NCBI RefSeq assembly: GCF_018128905.1
Contig: NZ_CP063808.1
Span: forward strand, 6,138,001-6,202,000
Direction of reading: 5' to 3'
Length of the DNA: 64,000 nt
Source of the DNA: Streptomyces sp. A2-16
Lineage (GTDB): Bacteria; Actinomycetota; Actinomycetes; Streptomycetales; Streptomycetaceae
The notes below the pieces were generated by a model. The model saw nothing but the letters and a program-made list of their open reading frames with translations, was not told the DNA's origin and did not search any database. Positions 31,512 through 39,343 of this stretch are shown here, one piece after another (positions within the stretch are counted from its first letter, which is position 1; each line of letters begins with the position of its first letter). Position numbers and translations under genes: made by a program.

Positions 31512-31545
31512 GGACGAGGCGCCCGGGAACCCGGGCGCCTCGTCC
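31512..31545 (+). terminator. Strong hairpin terminator after gudD
   Basis: A perfect stem of at least 15 bp (arms 31513-31527 and 31530-31544, GACGAGGCGCCCGGG and complement), extendable by one pair, with a minimal loop, 12 bp after the gudD stop. Confidence 0.88.
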
Positions 31546-31650
31546 TCGCCGACCCCTTGGGAGCGGGCCCGCGCAGGGCCGACACTGGTCGGAGTCACCC
31601 CCCACCGGCACCACGGTCGATTCGTCCCGCGACCCGAGAGGACCGGAGGC

Positions 31651-32301
31651 ATGACCACCGAGACCCTGCGCACCGAAACCCTGCCCGCGCCCTACCCGGC
31701 GAGCCTCACGGCCCGGCTGGATCCCGGCCTCTCCCGCTGGCTGTGGCTGGTGAAGTGGCTGCTCGCGCTCCCCCACTTCGTCGTCCTGGCCGTCCTGTGG
31801 GTGGGCTTCGTGGTGGTGAGCGTGGTGGCGTTCTTCGCGATCCTCGTCACGGGCCGCTACCCGCGCCCCCTCTTCGACTTCGCGGTCGGCGTGCTGCGCT
31901 GGGACTGGCGGGTCTCCTACTACGCCTACGCCGCCCTCGGCACCGACCGCTACCCGCCCTTCACCCTCGCCGACGCCCCCGACTACCCCGCCCGTTGGGA
32001 CGTGACGTACCCCGAGCAGCTGTCCCGAGGGCTGGTCCTGGTGAAGTGGTGGCTGCTGGCGATCCCGCACTTCCTGGTCCTCGGCGTCGCGGGCGGCATC
32101 CGTGCCCTCATCGGCCTGCTGACCTTCTTCGCCGGGATCTCCCTGCTCTTCACCGGCCACTACCCGGGCGGCATCTGGGACCTGGTGGTCGGCCTCAACC
32201 GCTGGGCCCTGCGGGTGTCGGCGTACATCTCGCTCCTGACGGACGAGTACCCGCCGTTCCGTCTGGACCAGGGGGGAGCGGAGCCCGTGCCGCAGAGCTG
32301 A
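31651..32301 (+). CDS. DUF4389 membrane protein
   Basis: A 216-residue membrane protein made of two DUF4389-like halves. Each half has a hydrophobic hairpin and a conserved surface motif: RWLWLVKWLLALPHFVVLAVLW, then ILVTGRYPRPLFDFAVGVLRWDWRVSYYAY and TDRYPPF in the first; GLVLVKWWLLAIPHFLVLGV, LLFTGHYPGGIWDLVVGLNRWALRVSAYI and TDEYPPF in the second. The paired K-W...PH, TGxYP and RYPPF motifs show an internal duplication. Function is unknown; such proteins occur widely in actinobacteria. ATG at 31651 with GAGAGGA upstream. Confidence 0.86.
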   Translation: MTTETLRTETLPAPYPASLTARLDPGLSRWLWLVKWLLALPHFVVLAVLWVGFVVVSVVAFFAILVTGRYPRPLFDFAVGVLRWDWRVSYYAYAALGTDRYPPFTLADAPDYPARWDVTYPEQLSRGLVLVKWWLLAIPHFLVLGVAGGIRALIGLLTFFAGISLLFTGHYPGGIWDLVVGLNRWALRVSAYISLLTDEYPPFRLDQGGAEPVPQS

Positions 32302-32387
32302 ACCGGGACCCCGACGGCAGCCCGGACACCTCCCGTTGAAGATCGGCCGGTGCTTGAATGTCACCCCCCGGGTGGAGGAGCGACGGC

Positions 32388-33443
32388 ATGGGTGCGGAGT
32401 CGGGCAGGGTTCTGGTGACCGGCGGCAGCGGATTCGTCGGCAGCCATCTGGTGCGGCGGCTGCTGGAGCGCGGTTACGAGGTCCACGCCACCGTGCGCAG
32501 TCTCGCGAACCCGGTGAAGGTGCGGCCGCTGCGGGACATGCAGGAGGAGTTCCCCGGCCGGCTCACGCTGTTCGAGGCGGACCTCCTCGAAGAGGGCTCC
32601 TTCGACCGGGCCATGACGGACTGCCGGGTGGTCTTCCACGTGGCCTCGCCGTTCTTCATGCCGGAGAAGATCAAGGACGGCCGGAAGGACATGGTGGACC
32701 CGGCCCTGACCGGCACGCGCAACGTCCTGGCCGGCATCGGGCGGACACCGTCCGTGGAGCGGCTGGTCCTCACCTCCACCGTCGGCGCGATCTTCGGCGA
32801 CTACTCCGACGTGCGGGACATGGACGGGCAGGTCCTGTCGGAGAAGTACTTCAACACCAGCAGCACAGTGGAGAACAACCCGTATCACTACGCCAAGACG
32901 GTCGCCGAGCGCGCGGCCTGGGACGCGGAGGCCGCGCAGGACCGCTGGAGCATGGTGTCCGTCAACCCAGGCCTGATCCTGGGCCCTTCGCTCACCCCCG
33001 GCTCGGAGTCCGGCAGCCTCTTCCTCCTGGAGGAGCTCTTCAAGGGCTACTTCTTCTACGGCGCTCCGGACTTCAGTTTCACCACGGTCGACGTCCGCGA
33101 CGTGGCCGACGCGCACATCGCCGCGGCGGAGAAGCCCGACGCGAAGGGCCGCTACATCCTGGCCGCGGAGACGATGACGTCGTTCCACGAGATGTCCCGC
33201 ATCATCCGCACCCGGTATCCCCGGGGCCTGCGCATCCCGCGCACCGCGCTCCCCCACTGGCCGGTGCGCGTCCTGGGCCCGGCCTTCGGGCTCACCCAGG
33301 ACTACATCCGACGACACCTCGGGATCCGCTTCCGCGTGGACAACAGCCGCAGCGTGAACGAACTGGGCATCGTCTACCGCCCGGTCGAGGAGACGGTCCT
33401 CGACCACTACGAGGCGTGGCGCGCACAGCGGCGCGACCACTGA
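32388..33443 (+). CDS. NAD(P)-dependent epimerase/reductase (extended SDR, DFR-like)
   Basis: A 351-residue extended short-chain dehydrogenase. The Rossmann motif is VLVTGGSGFVGSHLVRRLLE (TGxxGxxG); R-S-L after beta-2 in HATVRSLANPVK favours NADPH; LTSTVGAIFG carries the catalytic Ser/Thr and YHYAKTVAE is the YxxxK motif. The order and the VNPGLILGPSLTP segment fit the dihydroflavonol reductase / cinnamoyl-CoA reductase-like subgroup that reduces ketones or aldehydes. ATG at 32388 after GGTGGAGGAG. It stands alone between the DUF4389 and NlpC/P60-like genes; substrate unknown. Confidence 0.88.
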   Translation: MGAESGRVLVTGGSGFVGSHLVRRLLERGYEVHATVRSLANPVKVRPLRDMQEEFPGRLTLFEADLLEEGSFDRAMTDCRVVFHVASPFFMPEKIKDGRKDMVDPALTGTRNVLAGIGRTPSVERLVLTSTVGAIFGDYSDVRDMDGQVLSEKYFNTSSTVENNPYHYAKTVAERAAWDAEAAQDRWSMVSVNPGLILGPSLTPGSESGSLFLLEELFKGYFFYGAPDFSFTTVDVRDVADAHIAAAEKPDAKGRYILAAETMTSFHEMSRIIRTRYPRGLRIPRTALPHWPVRVLGPAFGLTQDYIRRHLGIRFRVDNSRSVNELGIVYRPVEETVLDHYEAWRAQRRDH

Positions 33444-33483
33444 CTTTCACCCGATCCGCGTCCGCAGGCGACGAAGGTCACAG

Positions 33484-33542
33484 TTACATCTCACACTTTT
33501 CACACTTCAATCTTCACGCGAGCCTCACAAGTTGGCTAAGTT
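33484..33542 (+). promoter_or_regulatory. Possible promoter of the NlpC/P60-like gene
   Basis: TTCACG (33513-33518) and TAAGTT (33537-33542) spaced by 18 bp could be a promoter; upstream lies a run of TCACA/CACAC direct repeats (33472-33506), unusually A/T-rich for this genome, which may bind an activator. Weak consensus. Confidence 0.3.
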
Positions 33543-33578
33543 TGCGGCGAGCAGCACGACGGAAGGGGCACGTCTTTC

Positions 33579-35204
33579 ATGGCGCCGGATCGAACTTCGC
33601 GCAATGGAGGGTTCAGCCTCCCGGCCAAGCGCAACTCCGCGATCGCGACAGCGGCGATGGCCTCCGCGGCCCTCCTCTCCCAGACCGGGAACGCGGCCGC
33701 CGACGAGGGACCGAGCCCTGACGAGGTGAGCCGGCGGATCACCAACCTCTACGACCGCGCCGAGGACGACTCCGGCACCTACAACGCCACACGCGCGGCC
33801 GGCACGGCGTCGAGCAAGCGTGGTCGCCAGGCTCCGGCGACCGGCGGCGGCCGCAGGTCAGGGGGCGATCCCGCCCTCGACGACATCGCCAAGCAGTGGT
33901 ACGGCGCGGCCCGTGCGAAGGTGGGGCCCGTGATCGCGGCGACGTTGCCCTCCGACCGCCTCCCCGCAGGCCGCGCCGAGACGCGGGGCCCGCGCCCCGC
34001 CCCCGCGGCACGTGAGTCGAAGCCGGCCGAAAGATCCCTGCCGGAGCTGACCGCCAAGCCCGCGCTCGCCCTGCCGAGCGCACCGGAGACGGCACCGGCC
34101 GCTCTCACCGCCGCGCCGGCCCAGTCGCCGTCCTGGGCGCCGGAACCGGCCCCGCAGGACCTCGGCGGCACCGGCGAGATCCCCACCGTGGGCACTTCCC
34201 CGCTCGTCACGGGCGTCCCGGAGTACACCCCGCAGCTCGTCACCGGGGTCCCGGAGTACGCACCGCAACCGACCACCGCGTTCCCGGCGTACACGGCGCA
34301 AACCGACACCGGTTTCCCGCAGTACACGGCGCAGGCCGCCACGGCATACCCCGAGTACAGCCCGCAGACCACCACGGGCTTCACCGACCTCACCGGTCAA
34401 CTCGGCACGGCGCAGCCCGAGTACACCGGGCAGACCGCCATCGGCTTCCCTGACTACAGCGGCCAACTCGGCGGCGGGCTGCCCGAATACGCCACCCAGG
34501 CGGCCACCACGGGCTACCAGGAGTACTCCGCACCGGCCACCACGGCCTTCCCCGAGTACAGCGCACCGGCCACCACAGCCTTCCCCGAGTACAGCGCGCA
34601 ACCCGCCACGGCGTACCAGGATCACTCCGCCCTCACCGCCCCCCTCGCGACGCTCGCGCCCCCACCGGTCGACCTCGCCCAGCCGACCCCGGCGAACCCT
34701 GGCGTCACCCAGAGCATCCCGGCGATCCCGGCCCCCCGCGCCGCCGAACCGGCCTGGCAGGCACCGCAGCCGACAGCGGCCCCCGCCGCCCCGGCCCCGG
34801 CCCCGGCCCCGGCCGCCACCCTCCCCGTCACCGACCCCGGTTACGACTCGAAGGTCATCCAGGTCCTCGCCTTCGCCCGTTCCCAGATCGGCAAGCCCTG
34901 TGTCTGGGGCGCGGCGGGCCCGGGGTCGTACGACAACGCCGGCCTCACCCAGGCCGCCTGGAAGGTCGCCGGGGTCTCGCTCCCCCGCACCTCGCTCGGT
35001 CAGGCGAGCACCGGCACCGCGGTCCCGCTCTACGCCATGCAACCCGGCGACCTCGTCTTCTTCCACGACGACTTCAGCCATGTGGGCCTGTGCACCGGCA
35101 ACGGCATGATGATCCACGCGCCGGGCCCCGGGGCGTCCATCCGCGAGGAGTCGATCTACCCGACCGGCGAGTCGATCATCCGCGGCGCGATCCGTCCCGT
35201 CTGA
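33579..35204 (+). CDS. NlpC/P60-like protein lacking the catalytic cysteine
   Basis: A 541-residue exported-type protein: basic start and hydrophobic stretch IATAAMASAALLSQTGNAAA (likely signal peptide), an Ala/Pro-rich region, about thirteen 11-residue repeats (residues 210-351), a proline/alanine linker, and a C-terminal NlpC/P60 domain (about 430-541). The domain is well conserved in VIQVLAFARSQIGKPCVWGAAGPGSYDNAGLTQAAW, MQPGDLVFFHDDFSHVGL and GNGMMIHAP, but where active C40 peptidases have SYDCSGL it reads SYDNAGL, with Asn453 replacing the nucleophile Cys. The base His in SHVGL remains. It is therefore probably a non-hydrolytic cell-wall-binding or regulatory paralogue. Confidence 0.86.
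   Translation: MAPDRTSRNGGFSLPAKRNSAIATAAMASAALLSQTGNAAADEGPSPDEVSRRITNLYDRAEDDSGTYNATRAAGTASSKRGRQAPATGGGRRSGGDPALDDIAKQWYGAARAKVGPVIAATLPSDRLPAGRAETRGPRPAPAARESKPAERSLPELTAKPALALPSAPETAPAALTAAPAQSPSWAPEPAPQDLGGTGEIPTVGTSPLVTGVPEYTPQLVTGVPEYAPQPTTAFPAYTAQTDTGFPQYTAQAATAYPEYSPQTTTGFTDLTGQLGTAQPEYTGQTAIGFPDYSGQLGGGLPEYATQAATTGYQEYSAPATTAFPEYSAPATTAFPEYSAQPATAYQDHSALTAPLATLAPPPVDLAQPTPANPGVTQSIPAIPAPRAAEPAWQAPQPTAAPAAPAPAPAPAATLPVTDPGYDSKVIQVLAFARSQIGKPCVWGAAGPGSYDNAGLTQAAWKVAGVSLPRTSLGQASTGTAVPLYAMQPGDLVFFHDDFSHVGLCTGNGMMIHAPGPGASIREESIYPTGESIIRGAIRPV
34206..34631 (+). repeat. Thirteen 33-bp coding repeats (11-residue units)
   Basis: Tandem 33-bp units encoding variants of TTAFPEYSAPA / VTGVPEYTPQL; P-E-Y at the centre is almost invariant. 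Two neighbouring units near 34530-34600 are nearly identical at DNA level, others diverged, so the array grows by slippage in frame. Confidence 0.8.
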
Positions 35205-35232
35205 CGGGGCACCCGAAACCGGCACGGCGGTA

Positions 35233-35261
35233 CCGCGGGACCCTGCACGGCGGTCCCGCGG
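35233..35261 (+). terminator. Probable terminator after the NlpC/P60-like gene
   Basis: Perfect 10-bp arms CCGCGGGACC / GGTCCCGCGG with a 9-nt loop, about 30 bp past the stop. The surrounding bases contain further GGTCCCGCG copies, so alternative pairings exist. Confidence 0.5.
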
Positions 35262-35373
35262 ACCCCCTCACCCTGGTCCCGCGAACCCCCTCACCCCGGT
35301 CCCGCGACACCCGACGGCACTCCCTTCACGCACACCTCTGGACGCCCCACGATCACCTCCCCTAGGGTTCCTG

Positions 35374-35387
35374 AGAAAGCGCTTTCT
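35374..35387. promoter_or_regulatory. LacI-family-type operator before GH115 gene
   Basis: Perfect 14-bp palindrome AGAAAGC / GCTTTCT with the central CG typical of LacI/GalR operators, 34 bp before the GTG of the GH115 gene. Suggests induction by a xylan-derived sugar through a regulator encoded elsewhere. Confidence 0.65.
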
Positions 35388-35420
35388 GTCCTGACCATGC
35401 CAACCTGGGGAGAGCGTCTC

Positions 35421-38366
35421 GTGCCGCACCAGCAATGGACCCGCAAGTCCTTCCTCCGGGGAATGGCCGCCGTCGGCGCGGCCCCCCTGCTCCCCGGACT
35501 GATCCCGGCGAGCGCGCAGGCGGCCCCGTCGGGCCGTCCCGACTTTCCGCTGGCGGCCGCGGGCACGGCCGTCGGCATCTTCGTGGACGCGGCGGACGAC
35601 CCCGCCGTCGTCCGGGCCGCAGGCGACCTCCAGGCGGACGTCGAACGGGTCTGCGGGGTGAGACCCGACCTGCTCCGCACACTGCCGCAAAGCGCCCCGC
35701 TGCTCGTCCTGGTGGGCACACTCGGCGCGAGCCCCGCCCTCGACCACCTCGTCGCACAGGGCCGTCTGGACGTCTCCCGGGTGGAGGGCCGCTGGGAGGC
35801 GTCCGTGACCCAGGTGATCGAGCGTCCGTTCCCCGGTGTCGCCCGCGCCCTGGTGATCGCGGGCAGCGACCGGCGCGGCACGGTCTACGGGATCTACGAC
35901 ACCTCGGAGCGCATCGGCGTCTCCCCCTGGTACTGGTGGGCCGACGTCCCCGTCGAGCGTCGCGACACGGTGACGGTCCCGGCGGGGCCCTTCACCCGCC
36001 ACGAACCCTCGGTCCGCTATCGCGGCGTCTTCATCAACGACGAGCAGAACCTGACCACGTGGTCCCACCGCACCCAGGAGACCGACAAGAACATCGGGCC
36101 CGAGACGTACAAACGGGTCTTCGAGCTGCTGCTGCGCCTGAAGGCCAACTACCTGTGGCCGGCGATGCACCCGTACTCCGACTTCTTCAACAAGTACCGG
36201 GAGAACCCCGAACTCGCCGACCGCTACGGCATCGTGGTCGGCTCCAGCCACCCCGAGGCCCTGCTGCGCAACGGCGTCCACGAGTGGGAGCCCTGGATCG
36301 CCGAGCACCCGAACGCGGACGGCAGTGCGCCGGTCTACGACTACACGGTCAATCCCGCCGTCATCTCCGACTACTGGAGAGCGCGGGCGAGACAGAACGC
36401 CGCGTACGAGAGCAGCTGGACGCTCGGCATGCGCGGTCTGCACGACAGCGCGCTGGAGACGAAGTACGCCACCACGATCCCGGAGAAGGTCGTGGTGATG
36501 AACGACATCATCGCCGACCAGCGCAGGATCCTCGCCGAAGAGGTCGGCACCGCGGCCGAGCCGCAGATCTTCATCCCGTACAAGGAGGTCCTGGACCTGT
36601 ACAACGCGGGTGTCCAAGTCCCCGAGGACGTCACGCTGATCTGGCCCGACGACAACCACGGCAACATGCGCCAGCTGCCCACCGAGGCGGAGCGGGCGCG
36701 GCCGGGCGGCAACGGGATCTACTACCACCTGTCCTACTGGGGCCGACCGAAGAGCTACCTGTGGCTGGACACGACCCAGGTCGCCAAGGTCTGGCAGGAG
36801 TTGCGCAGGGTCTACGAGCACGGCACCGACCGTATGTGGATCTTCAACGTCGGTGACCTCAAGTCGATCGAGACCGGACTGTCCTTCGCGATGGACATGG
36901 CCTGGGACGTGGAGCGCTGGGAGGCGGGCGAGGTCGAGGGCTTCCTCGCCGAGTGGGCCGGCAGGCAGTTCGGGCGACGGCACGCCCGTGAGATCGCCGC
37001 GATCCGCACCGAGTACTACCGGCTCACCGGGGAGCTGCGCCCCGAGTTCATCGCCGCGGGCCTGGTGTCCGTGGTCCACCACGGCGACGAGGCGGGGCGC
37101 CGGATGGCGGCGTACGACCGACTCCTCGCCCGCGTGCGGACGGTGGGCGCCGAATTGCCCGAGGTGTATCGCAACGCCTTCTACGAACTGGTCGAATACC
37201 CGGTGCACGGCGCCTGCTTGATGAACCTGAAGTACTACTGGGCGGACCGCAACGCCCTCGCCGTCCGGCAGGGCCGCGGGGCCGGCAGCAACCGCTTCGC
37301 GGACCTGGCGCTTGCCGCGCACACGGCGGAGGCCGCCCTCACCAGTCAGTACAACACCGAGGTGTCGGGCGGGAAATGGGACGGGATCGTCAATCCGTAC
37401 CCGTCCCAGATCCCGAAGGCGCCGGGGCGTCCGGCCGTCACCCGGGTGGCCCGGCAGGAGACCTCGGGGCTCGGGGTGGCGGCCGAGGGGAACGAGACCG
37501 GGGCGGCCCGGCCGCTGTCGTTCTCCTCGTACACCCGCGACCGGCGCTTCGTCGACGTCTTCAACACCGGGTTCCTTCCGCTGGACTGGGCGGCCGAGGC
37601 CAGTCACCCGTGGGTGAGGCTGAGCACGGCCGGGGGCCCGCTCACCGAGCAGCGGCGGGTGTGGGTGGAGATCGACTGGGAGCGCGCGCCCGAGGGTGCC
37701 CAGGAAGCCACGGTCGGCTTCACGGGCGCCGGGCAGCGCCACGACGTGCCGCTGCGCGTGGTCAACGGCCCCCGGCGGGCCCGTGGCTTCGTCGAGGCCC
37801 ACGGATACGTGTCGATCGACGCGGCGCACGCCGACCGCAGGGTGGGCCGGAGCGGCTGCCGCTGGCGGACCGTGCGGGGCCTCGGACGCCGTACCGGAGC
37901 CGTCGAGGCCGTGCCTTCCACGGCGTCTCCGATCACCGGTGACTTCGCCGCGCGTGCGCCGGAGTTGCGGTACCGGGTGCGGTTCACCAGCACCGGGACC
38001 TTCCCCGTCACCGTCTTCCGGCTGCCCTCGCTGGACGAGCGCGGGCGGCGGCGGGTGGCCGTCGCTCTGGACGACCAGCCGGTGACCGTCCTGTCCGGGC
38101 AGGCCGTCGCGACCGGCAACCGGGGGGACGCCTGGGCCCGGCAGGTGGAGGACGGCGTGGAGAGACTGACCGCCACGGTGACGGTCGCCGAGGCCGGGGA
38201 GCATGTGCTGAGGATCTTCATGGTCGACCCGGCGATCGCGGTGGACCAGATCGTGATCGACACGGGCGGGCTGCCCGCCACGTACCTCGCGCCGCCGGAG
38301 AGCTACCACCCGGTGTTCAACCCGGAGCCCACGCCCGGCCCGGCGCTGGAGGCACCCGACCAGTAG
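35421..38366 (+). CDS. Secreted GH115 alpha-glucuronidase
   Basis: A 981-residue exported enzyme of family GH115, which removes (4-O-methyl)glucuronic acid from internal and terminal xylose residues of xylan. The N-terminus TRKSFLRGMAAVGAAPLLPG with AQAAPSG is a signal of Tat type, with RK instead of RR. Family features include WYWWADVPVERRD, NDEQNLTTWSH, LRLKANYLWPAMHPYSDFFN, LIWPDDNHGNMRQLPT, and HGTDRMWIFNVGDLKSIETGLSFAMDMAWD. The C-terminal part (from about residue 660) is beta-rich with sequence LPLDWAAEASHPWVRLSTAGG, a carbohydrate-binding-like region. GTG at 35421 follows GGGGAG; an in-frame ATG at 35397 is upstream. Possible source of uronic acids for the upstream aldarate operon. Confidence 0.9.
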   Translation: MPHQQWTRKSFLRGMAAVGAAPLLPGLIPASAQAAPSGRPDFPLAAAGTAVGIFVDAADDPAVVRAAGDLQADVERVCGVRPDLLRTLPQSAPLLVLVGTLGASPALDHLVAQGRLDVSRVEGRWEASVTQVIERPFPGVARALVIAGSDRRGTVYGIYDTSERIGVSPWYWWADVPVERRDTVTVPAGPFTRHEPSVRYRGVFINDEQNLTTWSHRTQETDKNIGPETYKRVFELLLRLKANYLWPAMHPYSDFFNKYRENPELADRYGIVVGSSHPEALLRNGVHEWEPWIAEHPNADGSAPVYDYTVNPAVISDYWRARARQNAAYESSWTLGMRGLHDSALETKYATTIPEKVVVMNDIIADQRRILAEEVGTAAEPQIFIPYKEVLDLYNAGVQVPEDVTLIWPDDNHGNMRQLPTEAERARPGGNGIYYHLSYWGRPKSYLWLDTTQVAKVWQELRRVYEHGTDRMWIFNVGDLKSIETGLSFAMDMAWDVERWEAGEVEGFLAEWAGRQFGRRHAREIAAIRTEYYRLTGELRPEFIAAGLVSVVHHGDEAGRRMAAYDRLLARVRTVGAELPEVYRNAFYELVEYPVHGACLMNLKYYWADRNALAVRQGRGAGSNRFADLALAAHTAEAALTSQYNTEVSGGKWDGIVNPYPSQIPKAPGRPAVTRVARQETSGLGVAAEGNETGAARPLSFSSYTRDRRFVDVFNTGFLPLDWAAEASHPWVRLSTAGGPLTEQRRVWVEIDWERAPEGAQEATVGFTGAGQRHDVPLRVVNGPRRARGFVEAHGYVSIDAAHADRRVGRSGCRWRTVRGLGRRTGAVEAVPSTASPITGDFAARAPELRYRVRFTSTGTFPVTVFRLPSLDERGRRRVAVALDDQPVTVLSGQAVATGNRGDAWARQVEDGVERLTATVTVAEAGEHVLRIFMVDPAIAVDQIVIDTGGLPATYLAPPESYHPVFNPEPTPGPALEAPDQ

Positions 38367-38513
38367 GGCCGGGGTTGCGTGCGGGCCGCCGGTCCCCCGT
38401 GCCGGCGGCCCGCACGCGTCGCGGCCGGCGCTGCCGTTCCCGCGGGAGACAGGCGTGTCCGACGGGCCGCCCTCCCCCACTGCGGCCCGCCGGAGCTTCA
38501 ATGTGCTGGAGTA

Positions 38514-38542
38514 CATCCGAGAACGTCGATGTTGCTCGGATG
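38514..38542. promoter_or_regulatory. 29-bp dyad upstream of LuxR-type gene
   Basis: Perfect outer arms CATCCGAG / CTCGGATG with an inner imperfect dyad AACGTCGATGTT; the whole 29 bp is nearly self-complementary. It lies 31 bp before the ATG, fitting autoregulation by the LuxR-type protein. Confidence 0.55.
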
Positions 38543-38572
38543 AAGTGTGGGTCAGCGAGGTACTACGCCGGT

Positions 38573-39343
38573 ATGGGTACAACTGCGTATGAGCGGATGC
38601 TGTCGGTCGCCGTCGCCGCGCTCCACGAACGCGACCCTGAGCGACTGTGGCCGCTGCTGGCGGCCGAACTGCCGGGCCTGCTCGGTGGCGACGCCCTGAT
38701 CTACAAGCTGGACAACTGGAACGAGAGCGAGGGCACGCTCGGGCTGTCCCCCGATGCCGACGCGGAGTTCGCCGCGCTCGGGGACGAGGACATGGCGCTG
38801 CTGCGGGCGGGCTATCCGCTGGCGGACCACTACGCGGAACGCGCCGAACGGGCTCCGGTCACGGCCCGTCGGGTGGCCGGTCGTTCCTGGTCGGGGAGCC
38901 CGACCGCGCGCCTGCTCGACGATCTCCTGGACGTCGACCACGTCCTCGGGATTCCGCTGCCGCGGTCGACCACTCCGATCACCGGGTGCATGGTGTACCG
39001 CTCGGGGCGGGACTTCACCGAGGACGAACTGCGTCTGGCCGTACAGGCGCAGTCCCTGCTGGCGGCCGTCGAGCAGCAGCGGCAACTCCTGCGGCGGCTC
39101 GGCGCGCCTTCCGAGGAGGCGGCGGAGGTGGCCCTCACTCCCCGGGAGACGACCGTGCTGCTCCTGCTCGGGGACGCCCTGACCGCCCTGTCCATAGGCC
39201 GCAGGCTCGGGATATCCGAGCGTACGGTCCACAAGCACATCGCGAACATCTACCGCAAGCTCGGCACGCACGACCGCATCAGCACGCTGCTGCGCGCCCA
39301 GCGGCTCGGTCTCGTCCCTACGGCTGCGGCGGGCCGCCCTTGA
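38573..39343 (+). CDS. LuxR family regulator
   Basis: A 256-residue regulator. The N-terminal about 180 residues form a GAF/PAS-like sensor region (GGDALIYKLDNWNESEGTLGL, GCMVYRSGRDFTEDELRLAVQAQSLLAAV); the C-terminal 65 residues are a LuxR/FixJ helix-turn-helix (LTPRETTVLLLLGDALTALSIGRRLGISERTVHKHIANIYRKLG). There is no receiver domain and no neighbouring histidine kinase, so it is a solo sensor-regulator. ATG at 38573. Its 3' end overlaps the convergent DHA2 exporter gene by 26 bp, which links the two genes through possible antisense transcripts. Confidence 0.88.
   Translation: MGTTAYERMLSVAVAALHERDPERLWPLLAAELPGLLGGDALIYKLDNWNESEGTLGLSPDADAEFAALGDEDMALLRAGYPLADHYAERAERAPVTARRVAGRSWSGSPTARLLDDLLDVDHVLGIPLPRSTTPITGCMVYRSGRDFTEDELRLAVQAQSLLAAVEQQRQLLRRLGAPSEEAAEVALTPRETTVLLLLGDALTALSIGRRLGISERTVHKHIANIYRKLGTHDRISTLLRAQRLGLVPTAAAGRP

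Noticed and set aside
33444..33578. Considered a c-di-AMP (ydaO) riboswitch before the NlpC/P60-like gene
   Set aside because: The gap is only 135 bp and lacks the conserved ydaO core stems; the NlpC domain is also atypical.
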